Positions 43,787 to 55,899 of a stretch of DNA of 64,000 nucleotides are shown piece after piece. The stretch comes from Gymnothorax reevesii (lineage: Eukaryota > Chordata > Actinopteri > Anguilliformes > Muraenidae), in the NCBI GenBank assembly GCA_029721435.1, contig CM056573.1, forward strand, positions 123,653,447 through 123,717,446, written 5' to 3'. The first letter of the stretch is position 1, and every line of letters starts with the position of its first letter. The notes beneath the pieces are model-generated. The model was not told the origin of the DNA and did no database searches. It saw only the letters and a list, made by a program, of their open reading frames with translations. A program made the position numbers and the translations under genes.

Positions 43787-44560
43787 CTGGTATATTCTAG
43801 CCTTGTTGCGATCCGGGTTCTAAGGGGAAATTCCTACCAAGACATGTGTAGGTAACGATACTTCTAAGTTAGATTTGGGATTATGTTCTACCCCTTAAGG
43901 ATTTATGTAATACCGGCTCTTAAGGTTTAGCTATTAAAGATACCCTTGCGCGTATATTTTATTTATATGCTGGTATCTGGTTGACTTTTCTAAGGAGCCC
44001 TTGGGTATATATAAATCTGGGTTCTTGATACGTTCACGCTCAGTGCTATTTTGTTTATTTCGATGCTGCTATCAAGGTAGTCCCGTTTAACCAATGGACT
44101 TATCGTCAAATTGATTTCAGGACAGTTGCGTTTAATTAACCCTAGGGACGTATTTACTGAGCAATGATGGTTTGCGCTGCCGTATCTGATGGCAGATTTG
44201 TCTCAAAATCCACGCAGGTGTTCCCTAAATTATCAATTCTAATCCTAATTTGGAGTCAGATATTTTACGAGGATACAACTAAATTTGGTATGCTAACTGT
44301 TTGATGGAGTCAGATTGATTGTAACCGTTGCGTTTCTATGCCCCGTCCAAAGACGGTGAAAATTATCCATTATATTGTGATTCGTACCAGCCAGGAGAAT
44401 GCTCTAATTAAAGTTAGACCAAGAGAATACGTGAGTCCTTCACCTCGCTGCAATGTTCCGTCGTTGGTATTGTTTTGTGAGGTCTTACACTTCACATGGT
44501 TTTGTGAGAATAATTAATCGATCACTGGTGGATTAGACCCCATTAATGCTCCGCATATAT
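43787..44560 (+). mobile_element. Leader-like retroelement segment, CpG-rich
   Basis: Follows the LTR. It contains well over 20 CpG dinucleotides in about 770 bases while the neighbouring kilobases have very few, so it is either young or protected from methylation. There is no long open frame. Recurrent words are TTCTAAGG, CTTAAGG and GGGTATATATAAATCTGGG. It could be the untranslated leader of a truncated LTR element, or unrelated. The 3' boundary is arbitrary. Confidence 0.4.
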
Positions 44561-44650
44561 GGTCTAGTTTATGTTTTAACAGCTGCCAGATTATTTAAAT
44601 TATTTCTGAGAGTAAAGTGTTTTTTTGCATTATTTATGTCTCAGCTGCAT

Positions 44651-45633
44651 TTAAGGGACTTATAGTTTAGCAAACAGTTTTCCAAGATATTTACTTTTTA
44701 AACTATTTTAAAACACTGAGTTTCTGTAGCATCACATCAGTGGTTGCCATGGCAACGGCTGTTTTAATGAATATATAGATACTTAGAGTAACACAGTTAT
44801 TGAGATAACTAAACAGTGTTTGGTTATAATTTCAGCTGTAATGTGAGGGGAAAACATTCCTAATGTCACAGCAGAGCTTTTTTCCAGGTTTCTATGTTCT
44901 AGTATTGATTTTGACTCCCCCCAAATCAATTTTGGCGGGAAACAGCTGATTAATTATGCATGTTTTGATTTACTCATATTCAGAGGCACAAATTGCAAAA
45001 AGAGCTCTGTACAGACATAGATCATCACAAAATGAAGAAAACCAAATATGAAGTTAATTGGATGTACAGTTGCTAAGAAATCTGTATTTTCTTGTTGAAA
45101 AGCTGTATTTTTAGAAAAACATGATTTTAGTTTGGCAGTAATGATGTGATCGAAGTTTGACTGTCATGTTCTCAGGAGGAACACATTTAGTATTTTGTTT
45201 TTGGTGGTTTTAAGGATTTTTTTTACCTCCTTAAAAGGCACCAGCCCCATAAGTAACTCCCTTTACTTCAGTCTGTTTTTCCCTAGTTTTACATGTTTGT
45301 TGAGCGTCTATTCGTTTCTTTTTTCAAGTTCTACTGTGCGTTTTTCTCTTTGTTTCACACGTTTCCTGTCCATTTCGTGATGCCTTTCACTCAGTGAGTG
45401 GCTCCTGCCTTTATGCCAAGTTTCATCAGGATGGAGGCAGTTCCTCATTGGCCATCATTGAAAGTCACCACATTCATAGCTGTTCCAGCCTTGAAGACAG
45501 TGTTCATGACGAATGTTTCCTTCGGAACACGACTTCATATTATGGACTATTTGAAGGACCACTTCATGTTCTTACCTAAAAACTATAATTTTGAACCAGA
45601 ATTGGTATTTTGCTTCGCTACAGGTCCCCTTAA
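44651..45633. mobile_element. TTAA-flanked DNA element
   Basis: Left end TTAAGGGACTTATAG (44651) and right end, reversed, TTAAGGGGACCTGTAG (to 45633), so TTAA is at both edges as in piggyBac or Kolobok insertions. The right end matches a common fish repeat terminus (AAGGGGACCT). Within it lies a perfect X-box palindrome. Open frames at 45394-45649 are short and unsupported. Confidence 0.6.
44743..44756. promoter_or_regulatory. Perfect palindromic X-box (RFX-type site)
   Basis: GTTGCCATGGCAAC, the full 14-bp palindrome bound by RFX transcription factors in vertebrates. Flanking bases are CAGTG and GGCTG. Binding is not shown here; the motif is exact. Confidence 0.6.
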
Positions 45634-47731
45634 AAAAACACCCACTTAATGCTTCTCTGGTCCATAAAAATATCAATTTCTTTCAAAATCATTGATTGGT
45701 CAGTCATTCTCAGTCATTGCTCAGGACTGTATTAGTAAAGCCTCTCGCTGATACACACAGTCCGTATCTTGGTCTGTCGGAAAACCTGTGGCATTCCTGT
45801 CCTCTGGACGCCTCTCTTCGGTCGTTAGCACAGCTGTGTCCCTCGCGCTTTATGGCTGCCATAAAACCTGTCATCTCAATTCCAAACAACCACTAAGCGT
45901 TAACTTAGCGCTCTGCCTGCTGAACATCAAATCCTTGTTAAATTAATCATTACTGGGCGTTCAGGCATGGCTTCCTTGCTCTTTCATTTTGTAATTGGTT
46001 CTGGAGAATTGGCTCGGATGAAGACAAAAACAAAAAACATGCAGCTTGCAGCCACTACGCTGCGCTGACTGTATATGAGATCACTTTACGTGTGAGGCAT
46101 TTGGCAGACGTTCATATCAAAAATGGCTGATGCAGCTCATATCCTCTTTATATGGATTTGATTTTGAAAGCTGGCCATTGCAATAGCTAAAGCTGTTTGG
46201 TTAAAGTACTTTGAATTACAATGCATTGGCAGCTAACCTGGGAACCATGCCAGCAACCTACAGAAAGCCATGTTTCTGAACCCTTATGAACATGATATGA
46301 AGCAGTATAAGTACTGTATCTGTGGGTTAACCATCGCTCAGATGGAATGAATAGGCTCACAGCATACTGTTTTGGTTGATACTAGTTCAAGTATGAATTG
46401 GTCCAAATCTGTGGCATTTTTTTCGCTGTATTTTTGTGGCTGTGAGCAAATATCCTACCAAATGTCCATCTGTCCCTGTCGGAGAACTCTGAATTACAGC
46501 CACCGATTTTTTTTTGCTGTCACTATTTTTGGGGGTGCATACAGTATGCTGTCATGATTACTGACACACTTACCTTGGTACCTTAAAGGAAAAATTGGCC
46601 CTTTTGGAGCCGTTTGTACCACTTTTCAGATATTTTTAATGGGGCCTTCTGATATATTTCCACCTGCTATATAAGATAAGTTTTAAAAATGCTAATCGGT
46701 GAGCATATTTTTTGAAAATGAAATATTGCATTGCATGTAAGAAATTATTGGATGAATGGAAAAAACACTGATTAATAAAGTGATGCAGCCAACGCATAAC
46801 AGGGCCATTTTATGGCTCTGTTTAATAAAGCAGGGAGTTGGAGTTAGCTGGATAACAGCACTGAGTAACACTTAGGACATTTCCAAACTTGGTACATGGA
46901 GTCAAGAAAAAAGAGAGTCTTGGTTTTACTCAATGTTGTTTCCTAGTACATCAGTATTCCACACATCAGCCAACTCAGTAATCCAGCATCCAGATAAAGG
47001 CCCCAACAATAAAATCTTCCCAGCTTGTGCTTATTTTTAATCATTGTATTCATAAACAAATTCATTTGTAAAATTAACTTTCGACCAGCCATGAAAAAGT
47101 ATTTTATGGCACTTAAATGCCAGCTCGAGCCTTGTATTCAAAGGCATATCATAAAAATGTCTGTTGTCCCTGAATTATGTCTGAAGAAAAGCTCAAAGGA
47201 CTGCAAAATAACTGCTGTTTGTTTGTAAATGAATATGTGTTATAACTGGATGTGCTGCTATGTTGCCTGCCTTTAGTACACTTTTTCATGTTTGTTTTCC
47301 TTTTGTTTTCCTTTTTAATGGAATTTTATGAAAGAACTATTTGAAAAGTCATTAGTGTCATGAATTTTAAAGCAAAATCCAAATTTCATTCATAAATACT
47401 GGCTTGAACACAGCGATTAATGAATCCTTGGAGAGATCTCTATAAAAGTTTTTTTTTTTTTTTCCTGGGAAATTAATCAAAAGTTGTGGCAGGAAAAGAG
47501 ATAAATAGACCATTGGAATGCAGATGATGTGGTAGCTTTGGGTGGCTAATGGGGTCTAGCACATAAAATTAGTGACACGCGGAGAACAAGTGGCGCATAA
47601 ACTTGAGCGGTGATCACGGATCACGTTTTTGCCCTTGCTTTAATTGCAAAGTCACGATTCTTATGGCTATGAGAAATAAGTACCCACATTAACGCACTAA
47701 TTTCCTTTGGGCTATATTCTGATCGTGATTT
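45634..47731. other. Gene-free stretch
   Basis: No supported gene. CCTTAAAGGAAAAATTGGCC near 46582 resembles one end of a TTAA-type repeat, but no partner end was found. A T-run of 16 lies near 47448-47463. Confidence 0.4.
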
Positions 47732-48184
47732 TGTGAGAGCCTCTAGGCAGCTTTGGCACTTGGCAAGAAAGAACCAGAGAAGAGGCGTGCAGTTTAATCC
47801 CAAGGAAAAGGTGCTTTATTCACAAAAAGGGGGAGGGGATGCACAGGGTACAACAAATATCAGAAATTCTCCCCAGGCCAGGGTTCCCCTGCCTCCAGGG
47901 TCCCTCGGGGGTCCACACCGAGATCTCCAGCCCTTCACGGTGGAGAGCCCACACTCTGCTGAGCTTGGGACAGCCCTGCAGACTTAAGTAGACACTCGAG
48001 TGGGTTAATTGGCACTAAGCTCCCAGCTGCATGTCATGTACTGAAGCGAAGCAGCTGCATACAGTAATGCAGATACCCGACCACCCTTCCCAACTGCACT
48101 CGACCTGCCAGTGGCCAGGTGTCCTTGATCGGTTTGGCCCTCCCCAACTCTTTGGAGTTGCTGAGGGCCCGCCAGCACTCCACA
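47732..48184 (-). mobile_element. LTR-like segment, boundaries uncertain
   Basis: On the minus strand the order is LTR-like: a GTCTACTTAAGTCTGC TATA-like region (near 47990), GC-rich sequence, then GTGAATAAAGCACC (AATAAA near 47818) and a short U5 ending GAGGCTCTCACA. A possible start is TGTGGAGTGCTGG at 48184. The flanking pentamers (GATTT, ATATC) do not match, so the ends are doubtful. It may be some other retroposed sequence with a polyadenylation signal. Confidence 0.35.
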
Positions 48185-48232
48185 ATATCCCTTTGAAGAT
48201 GGTAAATATAGCTAATTATTACGCTTTTTATT

Positions 48233-48241
<9 letters not shown>

Positions 48242-48289
<48 letters not shown>
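48242..48289. repeat. (TG)24 microsatellite
   Basis: An uninterrupted run of 24 TG units immediately before the Tc1 terminal-repeat block. Likely polymorphic. Confidence 0.98.
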
Positions 48290-48291
<2 letters not shown>

Positions 48292-48299
48292 TGAAAAAT

Positions 48300-48700
48300 A
48301 CCGTACGATATTAATGTTCCAATGGAACCAACCAAAATCATTCACTGATTTAATTAAAAATTAATTTCCTCCAAATCAAGGTTTCACAATTAATGGCAGC
48401 CTTAAAAGTTAACATAAATAACATCTATCAAAATTAAACCAGGTATTAAGTTCCACTTTTTAAACTTTAAGTGTTAAGGAACTATATTGAGGCATTACAT
48501 CACTTCTGGTTGAGGTAACATAAATGTAAGATCCCTTTGTCATCCAGCAACATGGAGAAAACAAAACGACTGTCAGTTCAAAAGAGGCAGATGGTCATAG
48601 ACCTTCATAAGTTTGGTAATAGCTACGAGAGGATTCAAACTGTTGAAACCTCAAGCGTAGAGGAAGCAACTATATTTTGCCCCCACAACACACTAAGGAG
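48300..48700 (+). mobile_element. Tc1-like 5' end and transposase start
   Basis: A terminal-repeat block (48300-48490; a reverse copy lies at 18843-19040) is followed by a leader (CATTACATCACTTCTGG, TTTGTCATCCAGCAACATGG) and, from the ATG at 48551, MEKTKRLSVQKRQMVIDLHK, then FGNSYERIQT, the first helix-turn-helix of a Tc1-type transposase. After a frame shift EEATIFCPHNTLRRI is seen, then similarity ends near 48700. It is a truncated relic of the same subfamily as 14160-14786. Confidence 0.78.
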
Positions 48701-48896
48701 GATATGATATTTTTATAAACACACACTATTTTTCTTAAAATCAAATCTCACAGCAAGCTTTCTCAGCTATCCTAGAGGCAGAAATGGAAATGGCATTAAA
48801 TGCTGAATTGTAGACATATTTAAAAATACACATCAATCTATTATCTATTCTTTGTATTCTCTGAAAAATTTATGTCCATTATTGAACTGAATAAAT
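48701..48896. other. Short unassigned spacer
   Basis: No recognisable feature. Confidence 0.4.
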
Positions 48897-49030
48897 CGCC
48901 ATTCGATCATGGGTTGTGCCATACCATTCACTCAGACATTCATACCATGTGGCAATTTAAAGTCCCTAATTAGGTTAACTTGAACATCTTTGGACTATGG
49001 GAAGAAATTTGACAAACAAGAGAAAATCCA
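48897..49030 (-). mobile_element. tRNA-SINE fragment (V-SINE/DANA type, middle)
   Basis: Plus-strand phrases CCATTCACTCAGACATTC, CATACCATGTGGCAATTTAA, GTTAACTTGAACATCTTTGG and ACTATGGGAAGAAA are the reverse of the SINE body just 3' of its conserved core. The head is lost and the GGAGTACCC block is decayed. Confidence 0.6.
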
Positions 49031-49976
49031 TGTATGTTTGCAGATATACCACTCAGACCTCCTTTAAAACTTCATCCATGTATAATCCTGTGTACACTTG
49101 CAGAAAAGCTGCACTGTAGTACCCTGTGGCAGGTATCCTTAGGCAAATGTGAACAAATCTTCTTTGCAGTAGAAAACATTGTGAAGGTGAACTTTTGGAA
49201 CCACAGTTCTCTCTAATGTTCCACTGAGAGTGCACGAGAGACTGCGGTCATGGGGAACAAGTTTGTTCACCTCGGGAATTGTTTATTAATTTATTATTAT
49301 TATTTTTTTCCCCCTGACCATAGTGGATATTGAGTTTCAGCACAGCTAAAATGTGCCTCTGGGTCAGTGACGGCTGCTTGACGCAAAAAATCCCTTTAAA
49401 GTCACAAGTAGTCTTGACCTACCTTCAATTATTGTCTTTGATTAACAAATTTTCCAATAAATAGAATTCTACATGAGCAGTGAAACACACAGCTTCCTTC
49501 ATAATGTAATGTTACGGTGATTAAATATTCAATGAAATTCAGAAAAAAAATGATCTATTACTTTCCGAACAAAAAACAAAAAACAGACTACTCTGTTTAC
49601 TTCTACATATGCAGGCTATCTCACCTGCGCTTTATGATCGTTTTAATGTCCAAAAATAAGACTAAGACTTGCAGCAACTTTCCCCAATTTTGAGTAATGT
49701 TGATTGAACTGCAAATTTGGGTTGAAATTTTACATCTTAGTTTTTGTCCTACCTTCACGAGAAAAACTGGCCACACATGACAGTGTTGAGTTTTTTTTTT
49801 TTTTTTTTTGAGATCACACAATGTTACATTTAAAAAGATTGAAAACAGGTCGAGACCAATCATTACTTGAAAGGGATGTTTTGTGCCTGGTTTCATCTCA
49901 CCAGCCGCTACTGCTCTGGGTACCTCCAAAATGATCACCCCATGTACAGCCAAAGCATGCATAAACATACAGGAAA
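49031..49976. other. Gene-free stretch
   Basis: No supported gene. A T-run of 19 lies at 49791-49809. Confidence 0.45.
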
Positions 49977-50163
49977 TGTGTGTGCACATTTGCACATACA
50001 CAAATACACACACACAGACACACGCAGGGACATGCACAAACACTCACACATATCAGTATTCACACACATGTGGACAGACACAAGAAAACACATGCTTACT
50101 AATATATAAACGCACACAGGAAGTGCAGAGGAACAGATGCATATACACACATGCAAATACACA
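49977..50163. repeat. Cryptic CA-rich tract, left part
   Basis: Loose ACACA/CACAC words with many interruptions. The tract resumes at 51456-51530 beyond the Tc1 element, so it was split by that insertion. Long open frames here (49621-50043 minus; 49883-50239 plus) are by-products. Confidence 0.75.
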
Positions 50164-50165
50164 TA

Positions 50166-51453
50166 CAGTACCATTCAAAAGTTTGGAATTACTGAGAAAT
50201 TACATTTTGAATGAAAACCACCATTGTCTTCAATTATAATAAAATGCTATCGATCAGGAATACAGTCTAGCCATTGCTTATTTTGTAATTGACCATTAAG
50301 GCTGGAAATAGCTGATTTTAATGAAATGTCTACACAGACAAAATAGCAGCCCATTTTCAGGAGCCATCGCTCACCTGTTACAATGATACATTGTGTTTGC
50401 TGATCTCAGATTATCATATTAAAAGGCAAATTCATCATAAAAAGCTATCTTGCAATTATGTCAGGACAGCTGTGAACCGTTTAAAGAGGCAATAAACTGA
50501 GCTGACTTCCCTGGGCTACTTTAGGATCTGGGGCATCAGCATTTGAGCAATTGATTATGGTCTCAAAATGGCGAGAAAAAGCATTCCTTAGAAACTCATC
50601 GGCTGGTAGTTGTTTTGAGGAATGAAGGCTATTCCACACAAGAAATTGGCAAGAAACTGATAATATCTTTCAGGGGTGTGCATCACTCCCCTCGCAGAAC
50701 AGTACATATGTGCTCTAATGTGGATAGAAAGAGAAGAGGAAGGCCCCAGTGCGCAACTATGGAGGAGGATACAAACATTAAGTTTGAAAATTAGACGCCC
50801 CACAGGTCCTCAGTCAATAGCTTAATTAAAAGATACCAACAAAATACCAGTCTCATCCACACAGCCTAAGTGAAAAGGTCTCTCTGCTATGCGGACCTTC
50901 ATTGCAGAGTGTAAAAAAAAGAAGCCGTATCGGAGACTGACCAATAAAAGAAAAATATAAAATTTCATCCAATGACGGGACGATTTCCAAAAGCGCTGCC
51001 GCAAATAATTCAAGACCTATTTTGGGAGGAAGGAGTCAGCCAGTTCTCTGCTTGTAATCGATTGGCCATCGCAGTCACCGGATCTCGGTTCTATTAAGTT
51101 GTTGTGGGAGCCGCTTGACTGCGTGGTACAAAAACCATGCAGGCAAAGCTAGACCAACTGGTGAAAGGTGCTTCAAGAAGCATGGGGTGAAATCTCTCCA
51201 AATTACATCAACAAATTGACAGCGAGAACGGCAAAGGCCTGCAGGGCTGTAATAGCTGCAAATGGAGGATTCTTTTATGAAAGCAAAGACTGAAGGACAA
51301 AATAGTTATTTCAAGCAGAAATCATTGTTTATATTCTTGTCAATGTCTCCAATATATTTTATGTTCGTTTTGCAATAGGTAAAGAATAAAAGCATGAATG
51401 TTCACGGAAAACATGACATTTTCTGTGTGATTCTAAACTTTTTAACAGTAATG
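50166..51453 (+). mobile_element. Tc1-like element, full length, broken
   Basis: Both termini are present: CAGTACCATTCAAAAGTTTG on the left and, reversed, CATTACTGTTAAAAAGTTTA on the right, each flanked by TA (50164-50165, 51454-51455), the Tc1/mariner target. The length of 1,288 bp is normal for the family. The transposase would start at 50569 (MARKSIP) but hits a stop within eight codons. Later pieces such as HRLVVVLRNEGYSTQEIGKK (near 50599) and GVHHSPRRTVHMCSNVDRKR (near 50675) show the helix-turn-helix region. Numerous stops and frameshifts follow. The element is dead but structurally complete, and sits inside a CA-rich tract. Confidence 0.9.
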
Positions 51454-51455
51454 TA

Positions 51456-51530
51456 AATATACACGTGCACACACCCACACTCATAGACCATGCACATGCA
51501 TAAGCATACAATAGTGGCAGAGTGAATCAG
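51456..51530. repeat. Cryptic CA-rich tract, right part
   Basis: Continuation of the tract at 49977-50163 on the far side of the Tc1 insertion. Confidence 0.65.
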
Positions 51531-52639
51531 TAATGACAGCACCATTCTCTCAGTCTTTTTGACACGTTTCAGTCACAATCTACCAGAAGTGATTACGCGT
51601 TTACACACAATGCATCTTGTCATGGGCTTTAGAGAGAGTGAGGCGTTTATTGGGCGAGTTGGAGGTTTGACATCACAACACACTGTAGATAGCTCTAAAA
51701 GAATGGTTAGCCTTAAATGGTTTTATCTGGTACATATGAACCAGGCCTCAGAGCTTCATTTGCTTAATTTACTTCCTTTGCTGTCCTCTTCTGTATTACC
51801 AGCATGTGATATAATGATTTGTGACTGTGGTCTTCAGCTGATTGAGCATCTCGGATGTCTCCATGTTGACAGAAAATATGAATTATCTTCCAATGAAGGC
51901 ACCACGTACACAGCGATGGACAATTCAGAACAGTGAAATCGCTGCACAGACAAAATTTAAAATACATTGCTTGCGCTCCAATTTATTTATATCCAATTTC
52001 AGAAAGCTTTTTACCTCTCTAAATAATTCATTGATGTTTGAAAATGAGCCAAGCCCAAGCCAAGTAAATAGCAAGCCTGCAATGTGTTGCTCATTCCCAG
52101 GAAACCTTTGCCATGGAGGAGCTCCCCATTTGGAACAGTATGAACAGGAGAGGGGCTTGCAACTGAACAGGCGCAATGGCGGCGAGAACAATCACGAGGA
52201 AAGGTATACCATGAAGCAGAGGGTGCATTCAAATTGTCTTAACCCTGAAATGCCATTTGTATCTGATTTTTGCACAACTGTCAGTCACCTCTATGTCATC
52301 CACATACTCAATACTTAACCTCAAAATCTGTTGTATGCAACATGATACATGTCATATGGTCATATGCCTCCTGGTGGACTATCCATGCACTGCAGGCGGT
52401 ACAGGTCCGTTGAGTACAAAGTAAAAAAATGGCTGCCCCATTCACCTACCAGCAGGTTTTTTTTTTCACAGAAATAATTGCTATTTTTGACAAGGTTACG
52501 GTAAGATAATTTTAAGATTGTTGCTAATACTTCAATATGAATATTTCCTGGGTTGAAGCCACTTATCAATACAAAACATTTTGTTGCTTATTTTATGGTA
52601 AAATTGAGTTGAAAATATATGTATCAAATGTGATACTAA
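51531..52639. other. Gene-free stretch
   Basis: No supported gene. Overlapping open frames of 125 and 158 codons (51559-51936, 51842-52318) show no recognisable domain and no codon pattern that separates them from chance. Confidence 0.45.
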
Positions 52640-53110
52640 AGGTATTTAATCCTAAGTGATCCTCAGGAGTGCTGGTGATCTATGCCGACATTACTGTGTT
52701 TATGAGGCTCATTTGTAAACTAGCGCAAAGGTATCCTGTAAAACTAGAAGACCTAAGTCATGGCGCCCATGTCATGGTGGCCTGTAGGGAGGGAATGCTG
52801 CAAAATCGGGCCAAATTTTATCAAAGAAAAAAACTGTCATTGCCATTTTCATGGGGGTCCTTTTATCTCTGACCTCACAATATCCAACTGAAAATGGTTT
52901 ACTCATGAGTTGCCACCTTACAGGGATGCTGTAATTTAATAATCCCATGTAGTTTTGCAGAGCAATGTATTATTTTCATCTATTGTATATGAATATTTCT
53001 GGGTACTGTGGTCCCTAAACAGTAAGTTCCAAAACAGTCCCCAAAGTGTCAATTTCATTGCAGTGAGACAGTTTTTGAAACTTGACCTCACTGTATAAAA
53101 TATCAAATAT
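52640..53110 (+). repeat. Unclassified fish interspersed repeat
   Basis: Contains TTTTCATGGGGGTCCTTTTA, TCTGACCTCACAATATCC, CAACTGAAAATGG and ATCCCATGTAGTTTTGCAG, phrases of a repeat commonly met in fish genomic sequence (TCATGGGGGTCCCTTGACCT as remembered). No terminal repeats or coding frame were identified; boundaries are approximate. Confidence 0.5.
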
Positions 53111-54500
53111 GGTGCAAAATGAATTTTGTTTATGCAAATATTTTTTTCTAAATATATGTAAATATTTTTTTTTACATTTTGTTTAAAGGTCCAATAAATA
53201 CTTTAATTGAATTGAAAATTTTCTGGCTATTTTTTCATGGTTCAGGCTTTACATGGTCAAACAGGCGGCCATTTTCTTCTCATCTCCACTGTTCCTTGGA
53301 TGTGTTTCACAAGTCAAAGGAAAGTTAGATGGAGATTCTGAAGGTGTCTTTGGACATGCTTGAGAATAATTAGATCTTCTTTTTTTCAACTTCATAAGCT
53401 CAATTATAATTGAAAATGACATACTAACTGTTGTGACAGGAAAACTACAGCAAATGATGAATCCAGCTGTTACAGCTGTTGAGGACTGTGGTCCATAATT
53501 TATCATCCCAAGTTGAATGACAGCAACATAGGGGCTAATCACCTTCTTTCCTTCATGAAATAGACAACTCAGAGGCTTTGTCATGGCAGCCAGCCGATCT
53601 ATTTCTGAGGTATATTCATAATTTAAAAAGGTTTTCTGCTCTTTAAAGGATTTCAATACCAAATTTTTACACATCCTCCGGTCCTTCCTTCCTTACGCCT
53701 GTCCCGGAGGTTTAGTGAGTTTCACCATCTTAAATGACAGATGAAAAGAAAGAAAATATGAAAACATTCACAAAGATATCTTCAGCAAGAAAATGTGACA
53801 GTCTTTCGCAGAAGTTTTTTCAGAATGGGGAATGATTGACCTGTGAACCTACCTCACCCATTTGGCATGCATGTGCCACAGCCGTAACTGACGTCACTGC
53901 AATCTGACATTTGAAGGACTGATTCACATTTCTTTTATTCCCTGAAGTTCATTTTCTTTCTTCAGTCCTTTTCCTTGTTTCCGAGATGGATGGAGCTGAG
54001 AGAGAGAGAAAAGGAAGGAAGGTTATGAGAAATAAATGATCAGAGTGAGCCCAGAGATCCACCCTCCCTTCAATTCATTTCTCTTCATGAGAAGTACTTC
54101 TTGATTTATCAGCAGATAGTGCAGTGAGGTAGCAGAGCAGTGAAAGTCAACCAGCCCAGAGGACAGGGAGTCCAGTTTTAAGCTTGACTGACCTCTGGAC
54201 TCTAATCGTCTCTTGCACCCAGTTACAGTAATGATACCATGAATCAATTTGCGCAAAACTGAGAAGTACTCGACAAAATGCATAGAAGCATATAAGCAGG
54301 TGGGATCTTCACAGCGTGACTGTCTCAGCGGTATTATAGCATTGAACTGAAGCTCATGTGAAAGCGTGCTGAGGGATAGGCACAGATAGATTTCTATTGA
54401 AGGAGTTTGTCAACTAACCCCACCCATAGATGTGGGCAGCTGGTTACAATTACAAATTTGTATTAAAAGAAATTCTGCTAATCAAGATTCTGGATTGAAA
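53111..54500. other. Gene-free stretch
   Basis: No supported gene. The 141-codon minus-strand frame at 53249-53674 has no recognisable domain. Confidence 0.45.
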
Positions 54501-54713
54501 CGACGTAGGTAACTCAAGTCCTGGAGAACCACAGAGTCAGCTTGTTTTTGGTTTCTTTCCTCACTTGTGATTCAATTTAAGTCACTACTTGGCTAATGAA
54601 ACCACACACACCTTGTTCTCAAAGCCTTAATTACATGCTTCGGGAAAGGAGACTGGTAGATTGAAGCCTGCAGACACTGAGGCCCTCCAGGAAAAAAGTT
54701 GCCCATCCCCTGG
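54501..54713. mobile_element. hAT-like palindromic MITE
   Basis: The left end GTAACTCAAGTCCTGGAGAA then CCACAGAGTCAGC is mirrored by the right end GCAGACACTGAGGCCCTCC then AGGAAAAAAGTTGCCCATCC. This is the CAGGGGTGGGCAACTCCAGT-type terminus of a widespread fish and tetrapod hAT MITE. The element is 213 bp and non-coding. The target duplication is unclear (GAAA is shared). Confidence 0.7.
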
Positions 54714-55899
54714 AAAAGTGAGTATGATGTCAAAGGGTTGAATTTCACATCAATTCCTGTTCTCCCTCAGTCAATAGTCAAATGGCTTCGGCCAAATTTA
54801 GTATGCCATCGTCTTTTTACGGTATGACAGCAAAGCCACAGTTTGTGTATTATGGTAGTTGACCTGAGGTAAACCTATGTACATTCAGTGGGAAACATCT
54901 GGGGTCCTGATAGACTGAACACACTCAGAGAAAATACGTCCTTATTAGCAGTAATTATGGGGCTTAATTTGAAATGGAAAGTATGTGGGTGAATTTAATT
55001 GGTGCAATTAGGATAAAAGTAATGACTCCAGCTTGCATGAACCTTTAGATCGTGCTATTTGTTCACCAGTGCCAGCTCTACGCCAAGGCTGAGAGTGAAA
55101 CTTTCGATTTATGTCACATAACCAACTCAGCCGTTATTCTGGGTAAACCGTCTGCAGGAACACTCTCATATTTGTATTATTCTTTAAGCATATTATAAAG
55201 TATCAGCACGTAACTTCCCTCCTGTCTCTCTCATTGAGAACTGCTGACTTAAATTATTTGGTTAATGCAGTGAACACAGCTCTACAGCTCGAGCCTGACC
55301 CTTAGACATAAAGGCTCTGTTGAGATCAATAATCTTTAATGCATAGAGGCCACACAGTATATTGTAGGCGCCACACTTGATCCGTTAGCAAAAACTGGCA
55401 ATTTTGAGAGACAGATTCTTGACTCCTTGTCCTGCTGTAATGGACGCTGTATTTCACTAATGACTTTGGGACCCTATGCTGACCTCCTTTTCCTGTGTTG
55501 TTTTTTTTTTTTTTTTTTTTGCTATGTCAGCATTATACCATCAATGACAAAGCAATCCAGTTCAAATGGGGATAATGCTTTAGCTGCAGACGTGCATCAG
55601 TTGTTTGAGTGTAGGGAAGTGAAACTTTTTATTATGAAGCCACAGGCAGAGTTTAGACTAAGAGTTCCTCATCCAGAGGGGGTCAGTGCGGGTGCAAGCT
55701 TCCATTCCAACCAAGCAGTTATGCACCTTATTCTGGTAATCAGGACCCTGGCTGCATTTTAATTGTCATTTTTGCATATAGGGAAGTTCTTATCTTCCCG
55801 ACAATGACCTGGAAGTATATACTTGGCAGCCATCATGAGTGCGTTTTAATTCTCAAAATGTCAAGGAAAGGTGCTTCCTGTTTCCTGACCTGCAACTCC
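54714..55899. other. Gene-free stretch
   Basis: No supported gene. A T-run of about 20 lies at 55501-55520. Confidence 0.45.

Noticed and set aside
49621..50239. Cys/Val- and Thr/His-rich frames
   Set aside because: Translations of CA/TG dinucleotide tracts.
51842..52318. 158-codon open frame overlapping another of 125 codons
   Set aside because: Two overlapping plus-strand frames and opposite-strand frames of similar quality; no domain or splice support.
53249..53674. 141-codon open frame, minus strand
   Set aside because: No recognised motif, and length within what AT-rich non-coding DNA yields over 64 kb.
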